Shown here piece after piece: positions 11,406-21,925 of a DNA stretch of 64,000 nt. The position numbers and the translations under genes were made by a program. The stretch's first letter is position 1; each line of letters opens with the position of its first letter. The notes under the pieces were generated by a model that was not told the DNA's origin, searched no databases, and worked only from the letters and a program-made list of their open reading frames with translations. Location of the stretch: assembly GCA_038503065.1 (NCBI GenBank), contig JBCAMK010000005.1, positions 2,294,001-2,358,000 on the forward strand. The letters are read 5' to 3'. The DNA is from Paragyromitra xinjiangensis. Taxonomy: Eukaryota > Ascomycota > Pezizomycetes > Pezizales > Discinaceae.

Positions 11406-12666
11406 CGCGGTGGTATAACGAAGAAAGCAGGAGAGGAGGAGGAAGAAGGTAATCAGGTCTTTAAAGGAGATTTAGATGTAAAGATCTGGCATCATCGGTT
11501 AGCGCGGTCGCGCTGAGTGGTGGGACGAGCTGGGGTGGAATATACATGGGAGGACGGGATTCAGGGGTGTTGTCTAGAGAACCAGCTTAGACATAGAGTG
11601 GGATTCGGCTTTGCTCCGTGGAACGGGATTTTGTGTATTTTCTCTGCGTCTTGGAGATGTTGCGGGTTCGTTCGTTCTGGCGGAGGCGTAGCACCAGCCA
11701 CCAGAGGAAGAGCCGCATCTCCGAAGAGTGGGAACGGGTGGAACGGGTGGAGGAGGAAGAGGAGGAAGACATGGTAGTAGTAAGGATGATACGAATAGGA
11801 TGTAGAATCTACGGGAGCTTGCTCAACCTCGTAACGATAGTAATATCTTGTCAAAAGCTTTGTTCTCAATGACCGGGTTCAATGTTTGCGGTGAGTCTCG
11901 CTTTTATCTCTTGAAGAAACCCCGCGAACTAATCACGGATCTAGAGATATCGCTCACTTACGTGGCAAGGATGGATTCTCTCTCTCTTCTGCGAGTGAAT
12001 CCAACTCCAACTGTCACCAATGACACGTGTGAGCACCGACCAGTTCGGATCAGAATGTTATGGAGGTGAGGCTTTTCTCTGGCTGTCGTTAAGGCTGTCC
12101 TCAGCCCCATCCCCACCACCATAGGCTCCCCCAGGCCGCGTAACCTCGTATCGCATCCCCCCGAGTGACAGCCCGTGTCTGGAGATAACGATGGCTCGAT
12201 TGTGAACCTCATCAAAGTCGATCGAGCCCGTCCATCTTTAAAAGCCGTTGCTGTTCCCATCTGACGAGATGACAGCCGTCGATTGAATCGGTGCATTCGT
12301 GGCCTTTGTCACTACGCCACAGCCAAGCCACACCTCACTCCCCCCCCCCTATTCACCACCTCTTCAAACGAAACTTGTGGAAGTCTATTTATTCTCCCAT
12401 CGGCCACGTATCAATCAATTCCCTCCCTCCCAATCATCACCGTCCGTAATAAAAAATAAATAAAACAAAACAAAAAATTAAAAGAAATATACACACACCC
12501 ACACAAAACCCCCACCTCCTGCATCCTGCAGTTGCCAACAAATCCACCTCGCTCCACGCTCAATCCCCTCTTCCCTCTCGAATAAAACCCTCACAGCGAG
12601 CAGCTCCAGCCGCTCCCCAAGGAACTCCTCACAATTCCAGACTCCCCTGGGAGCTTTGGACAGAGC
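11406..12666. promoter_or_regulatory. Divergent promoter region between ERJ5 and the PRA1-family gene
   Basis: The two genes are transcribed away from each other across about 1.26 kb. The part from 12300 to 12600 is C-rich with long C and CT runs, typical of a fungal core promoter and leader for the rightward gene. Short open frames on both strands here lack family features. Confidence 0.5.
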
Positions 12667-13320
12667 ATGAACAGGATGTCAATCCCCATATCAATGCTCA
12701 CGGAACGGTTCAACCTCGGTCGCTTCACCGTGAGTCCCCATGAAACAAAAGAAAGAAAGAAAAAAGAAAAAAAAGAGAAACAGAGCAAACCAGGGCTAAC
12801 AAACAACAGGAGGGCCGTCAAATGCCCCTAGCAACACGCTTCAGCAACCTCAAACCCCTCGGCGAATTCTTCGACTTCAAACGTCTCAGCAAACCCAACA
12901 ACTTCAGCGAGGTCCAAAGCCGTGCTAGCTACAATCTCGGCTACTTCGCCAGCAACTATGCCGTCGTCTTCGCTATGCTCAGCATCTACTCGCTGCTCAC
13001 GAACCTCCTGCTACTATTCGTCATCCTCCTCGTTGTGGGTGGCATGTGGGGGATTGGCAGATTGGGGGGTCGGGATCTTGATATCGGTTTGTGGACCTTC
13101 CTGGTGTCGTAGGAGTGTACTGATGGAGATAGGACCCGTTCATGCTACGACTTCGCAGCTCTACACTACACTACTGGTGATTGCCGTGCCGTTGGGGATC
13201 TTCGCGTCCCCGATCTCAACGGTGCTGTGGCTCATCGGTGCTAGTGGGACTTGCATCCTCGCCCATGCGAGCTTCATGGACAAACCGATCGAGAATGCTT
13301 TTTCCGAGGAGGCGGTCTAG
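12667..13320 (+). CDS. YIP3: PRA1/Yip3-family protein
   Basis: Exons are 12667-12729, 12810-13086 and 13133-13320, giving 175 residues. The PRA1 domain is clear: LGEFFDFKRLSKPNNFSEVQ, then SRASYNLGYFASNYAVVFAM, then two hydrophobic pairs (SIYSLLTNLLLLFVILLVVG and LLVIAVPLGIFASPISTVLW), and the conserved C-terminus FMDKPIENAFSEEAV. PRA1 proteins are small four-helix membrane proteins of the ER/Golgi that interact with prenylated Rab GTPases and Yip partners in vesicle traffic. The exon 2 donor is GTTTGT, a weaker signal, but the frame and family alignment are continuous across it (LDIG then PVHATTSQLY). The stop is only 2 nt before the next ATG. Confidence 0.9.
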
Positions 13321-13322
13321 GG

Positions 13323-14366
13323 ATGGTCTCTCCGCGAACTCCAAACATTGTACAGAAAAGATATGGACCATCAGAGGGGAGGAACACAGGGACAGAAATA
13401 TCGAAGAAGAGGTTTGAGATAGAGGGGGTGCAGAACGAAGTGTTTGATTATTTACGAACTACAAAAAATACCGGGGGGTGGGAGGATGTGGAGCCAACTG
13501 AAGAGGTCTTCCTCCAGCGTGCTCTCGCTGCTATTAATACCGCAAACGCACGTGGCGATGGCGTCGTTGAGATGGAAGAACGAGAATGGAAAGCGTGGCA
13601 GCTCCACGAAGCTATGGAACGGGAAATTGAAAAACGGGTTGCAGAACGGGAGATGGAACGAGAGATGCAACGAGAGCGGGAACTAGCGCGAACTGATGAA
13701 CTACAACGAGAACGAGAGATGCAACGAGAACGGGATTTGGCTCGGGCTGAGGAACTACAACGTGAACTAGACATGCTCCGACGGTCAACACGGGGTGATA
13801 CCGGGGAACCCGGGTTCCTAGTCGATCAAGGCTTCTCGCCGCTAGGCGTCGGATACGCGTCGAATTCATCCTCATCACCGTCACTACTCGCGAACGCGGC
13901 TGCTCGACCATACGGCTTGCCCCGTCGCGAGGGCCGGTTCATGCCAGACTCTACTGATCCAGCGTTCGCTCAGACCGCCCGCCCTGCGTTACAACCTAGA
14001 GAGACTCAATCATATCCCACGCCACCACTCCGTCCACCTTCTCAGCCTGCTCCAGCTTCCTACGCACAGCCAGTTAAACCCGCTACGCCCCGCAGATCAA
14101 GTAGCCGTTCCAGCTCCCTATCCCGTGACGGGAAGACCCGAGGTCGCAGCATCACTGCGTCGACGTCGGTGCCGCCTGGAGCGGATCTGGCTCCGGGGGG
14201 GAGTTATCATCCTGGTCAGCATCCGAGTATTCCGACTAGTCACAGTACTGGGGCGTTGGGGAAGAAGGAGAGGAAGGGGAGGAAGGGGGAGAGTGATGCG
14301 GAGGAAGAGGTTTATACGAGTGCTGCGGCGGCGTTGAAGGATGCGAGAAGGAGGAGGAGGGGATGA
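13323..14366 (+). CDS. Coiled-coil protein of unknown function
   Basis: A 347-residue open frame starting at ATG 13323; the frame is open further upstream across the PRA1 gene but without an ATG. Residues 95-180 are highly charged, with repeated EREMQRERELAR-like heptads, and are predicted here by eye to form a coiled coil. A Pro/Ser-rich region follows, then a basic end (LKDARRRRRG). I do not recognise a family. Because it starts 2 nt after the PRA1 stop, it may share a transcript with that gene. Alternatively, an intron from GT at about 13318 to AG at about 13362 would fuse the two in frame (SEEA joined to KRYGPSEG). The conserved PRA1 ending argues against fusion as the main form. Confidence 0.6.
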   Translation: MVSPRTPNIVQKRYGPSEGRNTGTEISKKRFEIEGVQNEVFDYLRTTKNTGGWEDVEPTEEVFLQRALAAINTANARGDGVVEMEEREWKAWQLHEAMEREIEKRVAEREMEREMQRERELARTDELQREREMQRERDLARAEELQRELDMLRRSTRGDTGEPGFLVDQGFSPLGVGYASNSSSSPSLLANAAARPYGLPRREGRFMPDSTDPAFAQTARPALQPRETQSYPTPPLRPPSQPAPASYAQPVKPATPRRSSSRSSSLSRDGKTRGRSITASTSVPPGADLAPGGSYHPGQHPSIPTSHSTGALGKKERKGRKGESDAEEEVYTSAAAALKDARRRRRG

Positions 14367-17300
14367 TAGATTTCTGTCTTAGTTTTGTGGTTGTTTTGGC
14401 TAGCGTTAGATGGTATATGAAAAAAGTTTTATCTATGCACGGTTTGAGTGAGACAAGTGTTTGTGAGGTGTGCTGTGATTGGCTGTGATGTGGACTTCCT
14501 TTGTGGGTGGACTGCTGTTTGTTGCAGCTCCAACGTCACTTCATCTTCCCACTGAACTCAATTCTATCACCTTCATCAACAGGAATTCATTAACCCATCC
14601 ACTACCACTAATATTAATCCATATTCCTCTCCAATCCTAAACATTCATCTATCCAATCCAACACCCACTCCATCCCAACATGCTATTCCCTAATCCATCA
14701 TATTCACTTCAAGCCCAATCATTCAACTAGATCTCACCTGGACCAATTAGGGCGATATTCCGACCTTTCCTCGAGGGGACCGCGCTTCGAAATAGTTAGG
14801 TGGGGTGTTGGTAGACTGGGTGATGGTATACGAGATTTTATTTACGCGTGTTTTCGGGGTTTGGTTTTAGGAGATGCGGGGGTTGAGATGTTATTGACTG
14901 GTGTATGGGCTCGGTGGGGGTTATGGAGGGTCGTGGTGTCGTGGGTGTTTGCTTACGGTCTTTTGGGGTATGATGGTGGGTTGGGGTGTCCTGGGTTGGG
15001 CGAGTTGGTGTTTTATTGGTTTGAGGGGTGTTGGCTGGGGTTGCTATGGATGGGGTTTGGGTGGTGAGTTTGTCTTTGCTTCAGTATTTGGTTATGGTTA
15101 TAAGGTGGTCGATATTTCAGAGGTCCAGTTTGGCTAGCACATTTTCGGTGCGGTGGGATATCTAGGATTACAACATGGCTACCGGACTTGTTGCCCAACA
15201 TGGTTTATTTTGGTGACGCATTTACTTCGTCTGCTGGTGGGGTTTCACTAGGCGCAAGCTGGGCTTTCATGCTGGCTCGAATGAGTCGTGTTTATGAATG
15301 CTTGAGTCGGTCAAATACCTGGATATTACATGGCTAGGTTCTTGTAACGGGGCTATTTCGGGGAAAATTGGCTCGTGGGGGATGTATTTGGTGGAAATGG
15401 GTTTGTGGAGACGGGTCGTTGGGATTTTGCAGCTAAGACGGGGGGTTGTGTGAGTACTCTATTTCCGGTACTGTATGTTGAGGTTAGTTGCTGGTTAGTT
15501 GATAACTGATGTTGCGGGATAGGTATCGTTTATTGTTTCGTTTAAACGGGTGCATTACGCTGGGCTATCTGTGGCATTGAGCGGGGTTTACTACATATTG
15601 TCTTCGGTTGTGGGTAGTAGCGGCTTGCTAGGGGTTTGACGACTATGTAGTGATGGACTTATTGGGTTGGTTGAGGGGATTCTGGGGTACCAGACTTGTG
15701 CTGCTTTGGGGTTGGTTGGTGGGTTCGGCTTCTGTTTGTTTGGGATGGTTTGTGCTGGGCCTTATTCTGGGTTGGTTTTGGCTGTCTTACGTTGGGCGGG
15801 TTGTTAGCGAGTACGGGTCTATGGCGAAAGGCTATACGTATACGGAACTACTCGTTTCTTGGTGTCGATGGGGGGACTTATTGACTTCTTACTGTTAGCG
15901 GTTTATTGCAGTCTATCGGATCGGGGTGTTTGGTGCTGTTTTGCGCTTCGAGTAAATCGGATGACGGAATTCGGGGGTTATATTCTCGGGAAAGATTGAG
16001 TCTCAGAATATTCAATTGTGGCCAAGGCTGAAAGAAAGGCCGATATTTCTAGCTGGCTGACGACGCAATCATCGTTGTGGCTATGGCTATGGCTACTGCC
16101 GTGGTCTGAAGCCTTTCGTTCGACAGCCTCCATTTATAAGTGTCGCGGAGTCGATCCGGCTTGTTTATTTGGTTAGGAAGCAGAGATGGGTAAAGGCCGT
16201 GTCTTTGTGGCAGGGAAGGCAAAATCGATAGGTGTTGGTGGATTTGTTTTGGGCAAGCTACCTATCGGTTTATTAGTGGGTGTTTGGCGAGATATCTATT
16301 CAGCAACCCCATTCTTCCGGCTGAAAGAAGTGCGGGCAGTACGTTCCTGGTTGGTGGGGTTTTGCACGGCTTGAATTGGCGTGGCATTAGGTTATAGAGG
16401 ATTAGGTGTGTGCTCGAAACGAGGGCGATATTTCGATAAGCGCCTTGTGGGGTATGCTTTATGGGCGTGGGTATTCGTCTTGCTGCACGCTAGGGTTGGA
16501 ATAGGTGTACCGGCGTGGCAACTCGCAAGAGCGCGAGTTGATATCTATTGAAAATTTTGGGATTATGTCGTTGGTTACCCCGGGGGTAACTCACACTTGA
16601 TGTGCCTGCACAGGCATTCGAATAAGGTTCTAGAGGTTTTCTGAATAGAGTGTAAGTGCCTGGTTTAGGATTTTGGCGGTTTGAATTCGACAGTCGTCAA
16701 AGCTAATAATTCTTGCTTTAGCTAACGGAATCCTGAGTGGGTGGGAAAGTTGGCACCCCAGCAAGCAAGCGTATTAAAGTTTCGGGGGTGGGAAGTTTCC
16801 GGTTGAGGGTTATGGCATTTGCGTTGGAGTGTTTTAGTTCAACTCTTATTCGGGGGCCGTTGTATTGAAGGGTATTTCCTCATTGGCTAAGGTCTAGATG
16901 GAAAGAAGACAGCCGAGACCATTCACGGGTTCGAGCAGTAAGGCTGCTTGTTATACCTAATTGGACTGTTCGTGGGTTTATGGTCTGGCTTGACAGCACG
17001 TTTGTGACGTTCTTTACTGGTTTTTTCGGCGAAAGGGCTTTTATTGGAGATGTGTTTATTTTCTTTGAGAATCGCGCTGTGCACGTGGAACAAGGGCTGT
17101 ATCGAAAACGGGGTTCATTTGAGCTGTATAATTTTATGACTCTGTGGCGATGATAACAGTATTGAGTTAGTGAGAGATCGGGAGAGACGGAATAAACTGG
17201 GCTAAAGGTGGCGGTATTAGATGATGCAGTTACCTCACGCCTAAAGCTGTTCTAATACGGTAGAAACTCAGTGTGTAGATTTGAGCGGGTAATGGGTTAG

Positions 17301-18127
17301 AGCGCCGTTTTGTGTCTTGAGATGAGCGGTGTATTAGTTATGCTACTCGGACATTGGTGTATCTTTGATATTTAGTCCTGGGCGAGATTGCGTTTACGTC
17401 ATGGTTTCTCACTCGCAGCCCTTGAAGAAGACCTGTTGTAATATGGCTTCCTAACGGCTCATGGTGTACTACGGGTGTAGGGGTAAGTCTGTCGGCAGGT
17501 GGTGGTGCAGGTAGAAAATGTTGGTTTTTCTTCCCCTTTCCCAACACCCTGAGAGACCTGATAAAATGCATAATGAATAGAGAACACTATAAAAATATTG
17601 ACCTAGTTCATTTGATAAGCCGAAAAACTCGGGCAAGCTCGAGTCTCTCAAGCAAATCACCTGTCAACAGACTTACCCCCACACTCGAAGTACTTCAAGT
17701 AGTAAGCATGGAGGGTTCTCGAATGCGAGTGAAGTTTATGTCTTGGGTTTGTACTGGAGTCAAGTTGAGCCAATCAATCAACTTCACTCATTCGCTACTT
17801 CCCGACCTCACATTTTACAAGCTTTGTGTTATTTAGAGCTATTCTAGCATCAAGATTACCTGTACGGTTTGTATTCGAGTGAGGAATCTACTGAATAACC
17901 TTTCAAGTACAATCTTCGATTCGTCTACTTTGCTTATAGATGTGGAGATGAGGGATTATAACATCTCTCGTATTCTAGCGATTTGGTTACTATAGCTGTG
18001 TTCTTGTTATGCCTGCATCTCACAACGCCTGCCAGGGACGTTAGAAAAAAGAACTTTTATATAAGGTAGCGTCTGAGAATAAAAATCAATCATTACATGT
18101 ACTTATAGCTAGAGCACACAAGGTGTT
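14367..18127. other. 3.8-kb gene-free region with strong strand asymmetry
   Basis: From about 14550 to 14740 the plus strand is rich in C and A. From about 14800 to 16000 it switches to runs of G and T with little A or C, and a weaker G+T bias continues to about 17400. The open frames in the G+T part are Gly/Trp/Val-rich consequences of composition. Local palindromes include CAACTCGC-AAGAGC-GCGAGTTG style symmetry near 16518 and a CGAATGCGAGTGAAGTT / AACTTCACTCATTCG pair near 17719-17796. No family match is visible. Confidence 0.45.
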
Positions 18128-19162
18128 TTATTGGGGTCGGCGGAGTGTCTTTACACCCGTCTTCACCTTCGTCTTGGTCCTCGCCTTCATCATCGCCTTC
18201 GCTTTCAGTCTTGCTGCTTCCGCCTTTGCTTTTGCTTTTGCTTTTGCCTTCAGCCTCGCGGCTTCCACTTCTAGTTTCGCCTTCAGTCTTGCAGCTTCTG
18301 CCTTCTGTTTTGCTCTTGCCTTAGATTTCGCCTTCGCCTTTGCCTTTGCCTTTGCCTTCGCTTTTGCCTTCGCCTTCGCCCTCGAGTTTGCCTTCGCTTT
18401 TGCCTTCGCCTTCGCCTTCGTACTCGCACTCGTTTTGGCTTTTGCCTTCGTCTTCGCCTTTGGCTTCGTCTTTGCCTTTGCCTTTGCCTTTGCCTTTGCC
18501 TTCAGTCTTGCAGCCTCCGCTTCCCGTTTCGCTTTCAGTCTTGCGGCTTCTGCCCCCGGCCTCGTGATTTCCGTTTTCGGTTTCGTGGCCTCCATCTCCA
18601 CTTTTATCGTTTCCACTGCTTCGGCTGGTTCTGTTGATTCTTCCATTTCGGTCACTTCCACTCCCTTCCCTTCCACTACCTCGACCTCCTCCACTACCTC
18701 CATTACCTCTACTCTTATTTCTTCCACTTCTGGCCTCACCTCCTCGACCTCGACCTCGACCTCCACCTCCACCTCCGCCTCCTGTATTACGCTTGGTTGT
18801 AATTCTAGCACTGCTTCCTCTTTTGCTTCCTCCGCATCCTCTTCTATATCCGCCTCCGCCTCCACTTCATGTACCGTCAGCCATACAGTTTCCTTCTTCG
18901 TTTCCCATTCCACCTCTGCTTCTTCTACCTCCTCGACGTCCTCCTCATCCTCTATATCTCCCACCTTCCAAACATCCCCAAGCTTCCATACTTCCTCCAT
19001 TTCATTCGTCTCATTGGCTTCCTCGACTTTCCCCGCTCCCTCATGAATCTTAATTCTGGGTGGCGATCTGGCCCTTGAATGCTCGGCACTCGACTGACCT
19101 GATAATCCGGACAAAGTATTAGCCTCGTGGATTTTGATAGGAGATAAGACTACTTCAAGCAT
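18128..19162 (-). CDS. Low-complexity protein with acidic N-half and Lys/Ala-repeat C-half
   Basis: ATG at 19162 gives 344 residues. The N-terminal half is acidic with Glu/Val dipeptides (EVEVEVEVEVEEVRPEVEE). The C-terminal half alternates Lys and Ala with recurring EAARLKAK units and is strongly basic. The opposite strand is also open, as Phe/Ala and Ser/Pro-rich frames, because the DNA is a degenerate TTYGCY hexanucleotide repeat. Coding is therefore not certain. The clean charge partition and the non-repeat start (MLEVVLSPIKIHEAN) favour the minus strand. It might be a second exon of the gene at 19286-19648: a splice from near 19303 to 19169 keeps the frame but needs a weak GTGGTT donor. 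Confidence 0.4.
   Translation of the reverse strand: MLEVVLSPIKIHEANTLSGLSGQSSAEHSRARSPPRIKIHEGAGKVEEANETNEMEEVWKLGDVWKVGDIEDEEDVEEVEEAEVEWETKKETVWLTVHEVEAEADIEEDAEEAKEEAVLELQPSVIQEAEVEVEVEVEVEEVRPEVEEIRVEVMEVVEEVEVVEGKGVEVTEMEESTEPAEAVETIKVEMEATKPKTEITRPGAEAARLKAKREAEAARLKAKAKAKAKAKTKPKAKTKAKAKTSASTKAKAKAKAKANSRAKAKAKAKAKAKAKAKAKSKARAKQKAEAARLKAKLEVEAARLKAKAKAKAKAEAARLKAKAMMKARTKTKVKTGVKTLRRPQ
18180..18560. repeat. Degenerate hexanucleotide (TTYGCY) microsatellite
   Basis: Plus-strand units TTTGCY and TTCGCY are repeated dozens of times with mainly C/T variation at two positions. These changes are synonymous for Lys-Ala on one strand and for Phe-Ala on the other, so they do not reveal which strand, if any, is under selection. 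Confidence 0.8.
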
Positions 19163-19285
19163 GCACACCTTGTTTCCTCTCAGGATACGTTTTCCCGCGA
19201 TATGATGCTCTTGAAATCATCCCAGGGCTTTTGGCTCTGATGTGTGGTACCCCTGACCTCATACTCGCAGCGTAACATTTCATAA

Positions 19286-19648
19286 TCAAGCCTCCTTAAC
19301 CACTGTTAGATTCCCGAAACAAAAGCCAAGCTCACGGGTACTCATACCTTCAAGCTCTGGAGCCCCAAGCTGCTCGCGTGCAGCATCCTCTACTTTCTGT
19401 TGGTATTTTTCGGGAAGAATACTACCACCCTTGCTCATCGACAAAAGGTTGTACACAGTCCGACATTTCAAGTCTCCATACTTCGGGTTATCCGACTTTA
19501 GTTCTTCGAACCATTGCGAGTTGGTCCTCGAGCTCAACGGCTCGCTCATTTTCGCCCGGAACCATCTTCTGGACTTTACTGCGTATTTGGAGTCGCCAGC
19601 ATGTCCGGTAGCATCCGCCAAGGCGCGCCATATCAGTGCAAGTGGCAT
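19286..19648 (-). CDS. Small protein of unknown function
   Basis: A 120-residue open frame beginning MPLALIWRALADATGHAGD. It has ordinary amino-acid composition, unlike the neighbouring repeats, with recognisable helices (KSRRWFRAKM, QWFEELKSDN, LPEKYQQKVEDAAREQLG). I do not recognise the family. It ends LGFCFGNLTVVKEA. The upstream sequence to 19800 has a CT-rich stretch on the minus strand suitable for a promoter. It may be the first exon of a longer gene continuing into 19162-18128. Confidence 0.45.
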   Translation of the reverse strand: MPLALIWRALADATGHAGDSKYAVKSRRWFRAKMSEPLSSRTNSQWFEELKSDNPKYGDLKCRTVYNLLSMSKGGSILPEKYQQKVEDAAREQLGAPELEGMSTRELGFCFGNLTVVKEA

Positions 19649-21276
19649 GAATCTTGTTGGTATTCACGAGCTTCTAGCTTACTGACTGAGGCTGGGTGGG
19701 AAAGAGAGAGGGAAAGAGCTTTCAGACAGCTTATAGAGGACCATCCGAGTTGCCAAGAGCCCTTAGTGGAGGACCTGAGTATAGCGAAAAGATGATATCG
19801 TAGAAGGGAGAGGTTGAAAAAAGATCAAGATGAGAGCTGTTGTAAAATTTTACCCCGCTAGCGGCTACGCGTGCTACCATTCCAAACGAATGCAGCGAGA
19901 GACATACTGCCTGCCTCTGTGGAAGATGTTGTGGTGTGTTGATCCCTCAACGTTGTAATGTGGCTTCCTTGCGAATCGGTTGATGCGTCTTCCTCGTAAA
20001 AAAATACGACCAATCATGTAGGTGAGTGTATCGCTGGGATTTGAACGTTTGTGCGATCGATGCTTCGGAGGTTATCTCGTCACTGTCAGACGCATTGACA
20101 GGGTATTGCAGCTGCACCCGGTTCATCTCATGTGTGGTTTTTGTGACACAGCAGGAACTGCTTATTTTGTTGGGGAGGAATCACGATGACTTTGCAGACT
20201 ATTGTCTGGGACTCTCATTTGTTCTTTGGCTTTTGGGTTACTATTTCAGCCCCACATCCTGGGGTTGCACGAACTATAAAACAGCGGTTTTTCTACTGTT
20301 TCAGGTATAGCGCTGCTGATAAGCGAGCCTTACCCCAAAGACACTGATAAACATAAACGCCATAGCAGGTGGAGGAAACGGCGATCCGAATAATATTGTC
20401 CTGGTGGGCTTCTAGGCTGGGATTTATGAGCTCAATACCCCAGCCTTCCTGTAAATTGGTACGAGGCAGGGCAGTTCGATCTAGCTTCAGTGTCTCGTGA
20501 TAGTGTGGGTGTTTGGTGGACAGCTGTCAAAGCAGCTTCCTCGGGCTGGGGGAGCGTTTTGGTAGGTCAAGTAAATCGAAACTTTTCTTCTTGCCAGATT
20601 TATTTTTTATGTTGTTAGCCCCGGGAAAAAGATCCATACCTTAGAAGCTTATAGGAATGTGTAGGATCCTCAGTGGGTTGGCAAATAGTTTTTGTCATGA
20701 AAGCTGGTTGGATTCGACAGGGTGCTGGTGTCGGAGAGATGTAGGAGTTCGGACTGGTGGAAGTAATTACCTACCACTAAAGGACACCGCCATAACCCAA
20801 GGGGTTGGATTCGTGTATGAATTATCAATCAAAACCACAAAAGGGTAAGTGCTTGACCTATAACCCTAACCCTAACACAAACCTACCGATAGCATTTTGT
20901 GATCTACTTCCTATCCGTAAAGCTGGTGAAATTGTCTAGAATCTCCTTAGATTTGACTATAGTTATATGTTACTATTTTAAGAGTAGCCTTTGCTATCCG
21001 TGGTTTGAGCGTCACGTTGGAAATTGTGTGGTAGAGACTCGTTTTTCTAGGTATTAACATCTTATAATATTTTTGTGGGAGGTAGAAGTACTAGTAATAA
21101 CGAGTGAAAAAGCTTTCCGGCTACGTGCGCATAGCAGAGAATCAAACAGCACTGATCGACGATTGTGGTTACAGGAATTCACGAAGCTCTTCAGATGAGA
21201 GGCTGATTATAGTTTTCGTAGAAGACACCATAATCAATATTATATTGCAGAGCTCCGCATCTTAGCAAAGGCATTA
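19649..21276. other. Intergenic region without recognisable genes
   Basis: Open frames are short and without family features. It contains one telomere-like repeat pair at 20862-20877 (listed separately). The last ~40 bases belong to the 3' end of the Cys-rich gene on the minus strand. Confidence 0.4.
20862..20877. repeat. Short interstitial telomere-like repeat
   Basis: AACCCTAACCCTAACA contains two and a half copies of CCCTAA, the complement of the TTAGGG telomere unit used by most filamentous fungi. It is too short to be a telomere; it may be a repair scar or a binding site for a Tbf1-type protein. Confidence 0.4.
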
Positions 21277-21925
21277 TCACTCTTTCCCCTTTGCCTTACT
21301 CAGTCTGCCCCCACATTTCATCTTCTCACAAGTAGGTCCATACGTCCTCCACTGCCTCCACCACACCCTCGGCAAAAACTCTCCCTTATCATCCAAAATC
21401 CCCAAGTCGTCGTAATTAAACTCACTCTCCTCATTCTCCTCATCATCTGTCGTGATCTCCCTCTCCCAATGTCTCCCCGAATAACAATATGGTTCCTCGT
21501 CTTCCGCGCGCGACATCCCTTCCCTCCAATCATCATTATTCATATCCTTCCCGCAGCACACTGCCCTATCGTTTTCATCAGTGGTCTCGGGGTCAATGAA
21601 GTGTTCGACGTCGCAATTCTCGCGCACGTCGTTATCTGCCGCGTTGTAGGTTTTATGGCAGTATACGCAGTGCCGTAGTTTTGATTCTGCCTACGGAATT
21701 TACGCCAAGGTCAGACCAGCGTACTAGGTGACAGCTTCTCTCGATACATACCTCTGGGAATGCGCCATTGAGGATCAACGCTTTAAGTGCCGAACTATCG
21801 AGCTGGTTCAAATGCTCTTCTAACCTTTCGACGCTGGTGTGTTTCTTCCGCAAATCCGGGAAGGCGGGTTTTAGGCCTGAAGGCTTTAGGGAAGCTCCTT
21901 TCTTGGGGGTTTCTTTTGTAGACAT
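21277..21925 (-). CDS. Cys-rich, zinc-finger-like protein of unknown function (intact copy)
   Basis: Exons 21925-21752 and 21690-21277 encode 195 residues, with a GTATGT donor and a 61-nt intron. The N-terminus is basic and Pro/Lys-rich, followed by KPAFPDLRKKH and SALKALILNGAFPE. The second exon carries LRHCVYCHKTYNAADN, then NCDVEHFIDPE, VCCGKDMN and PYCYSGRHWERE: a series of Cys/His residues arranged like a zinc-binding module. An acidic region and a Trp-rich end (PRVWWRQWRTYGPTCEKMKC) follow. I do not know the family. A decayed relative at 7148-7759 keeps the same intron position and motifs, so this is a duplicated local gene family. Confidence 0.7.

Noticed and set aside
18123..19053. 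Phe/Ala- and Ser/Pro-rich open frames on the plus strand over the repeat
   Set aside because: They mirror the hexanucleotide repeat on the opposite strand and lack a credible start or domain.
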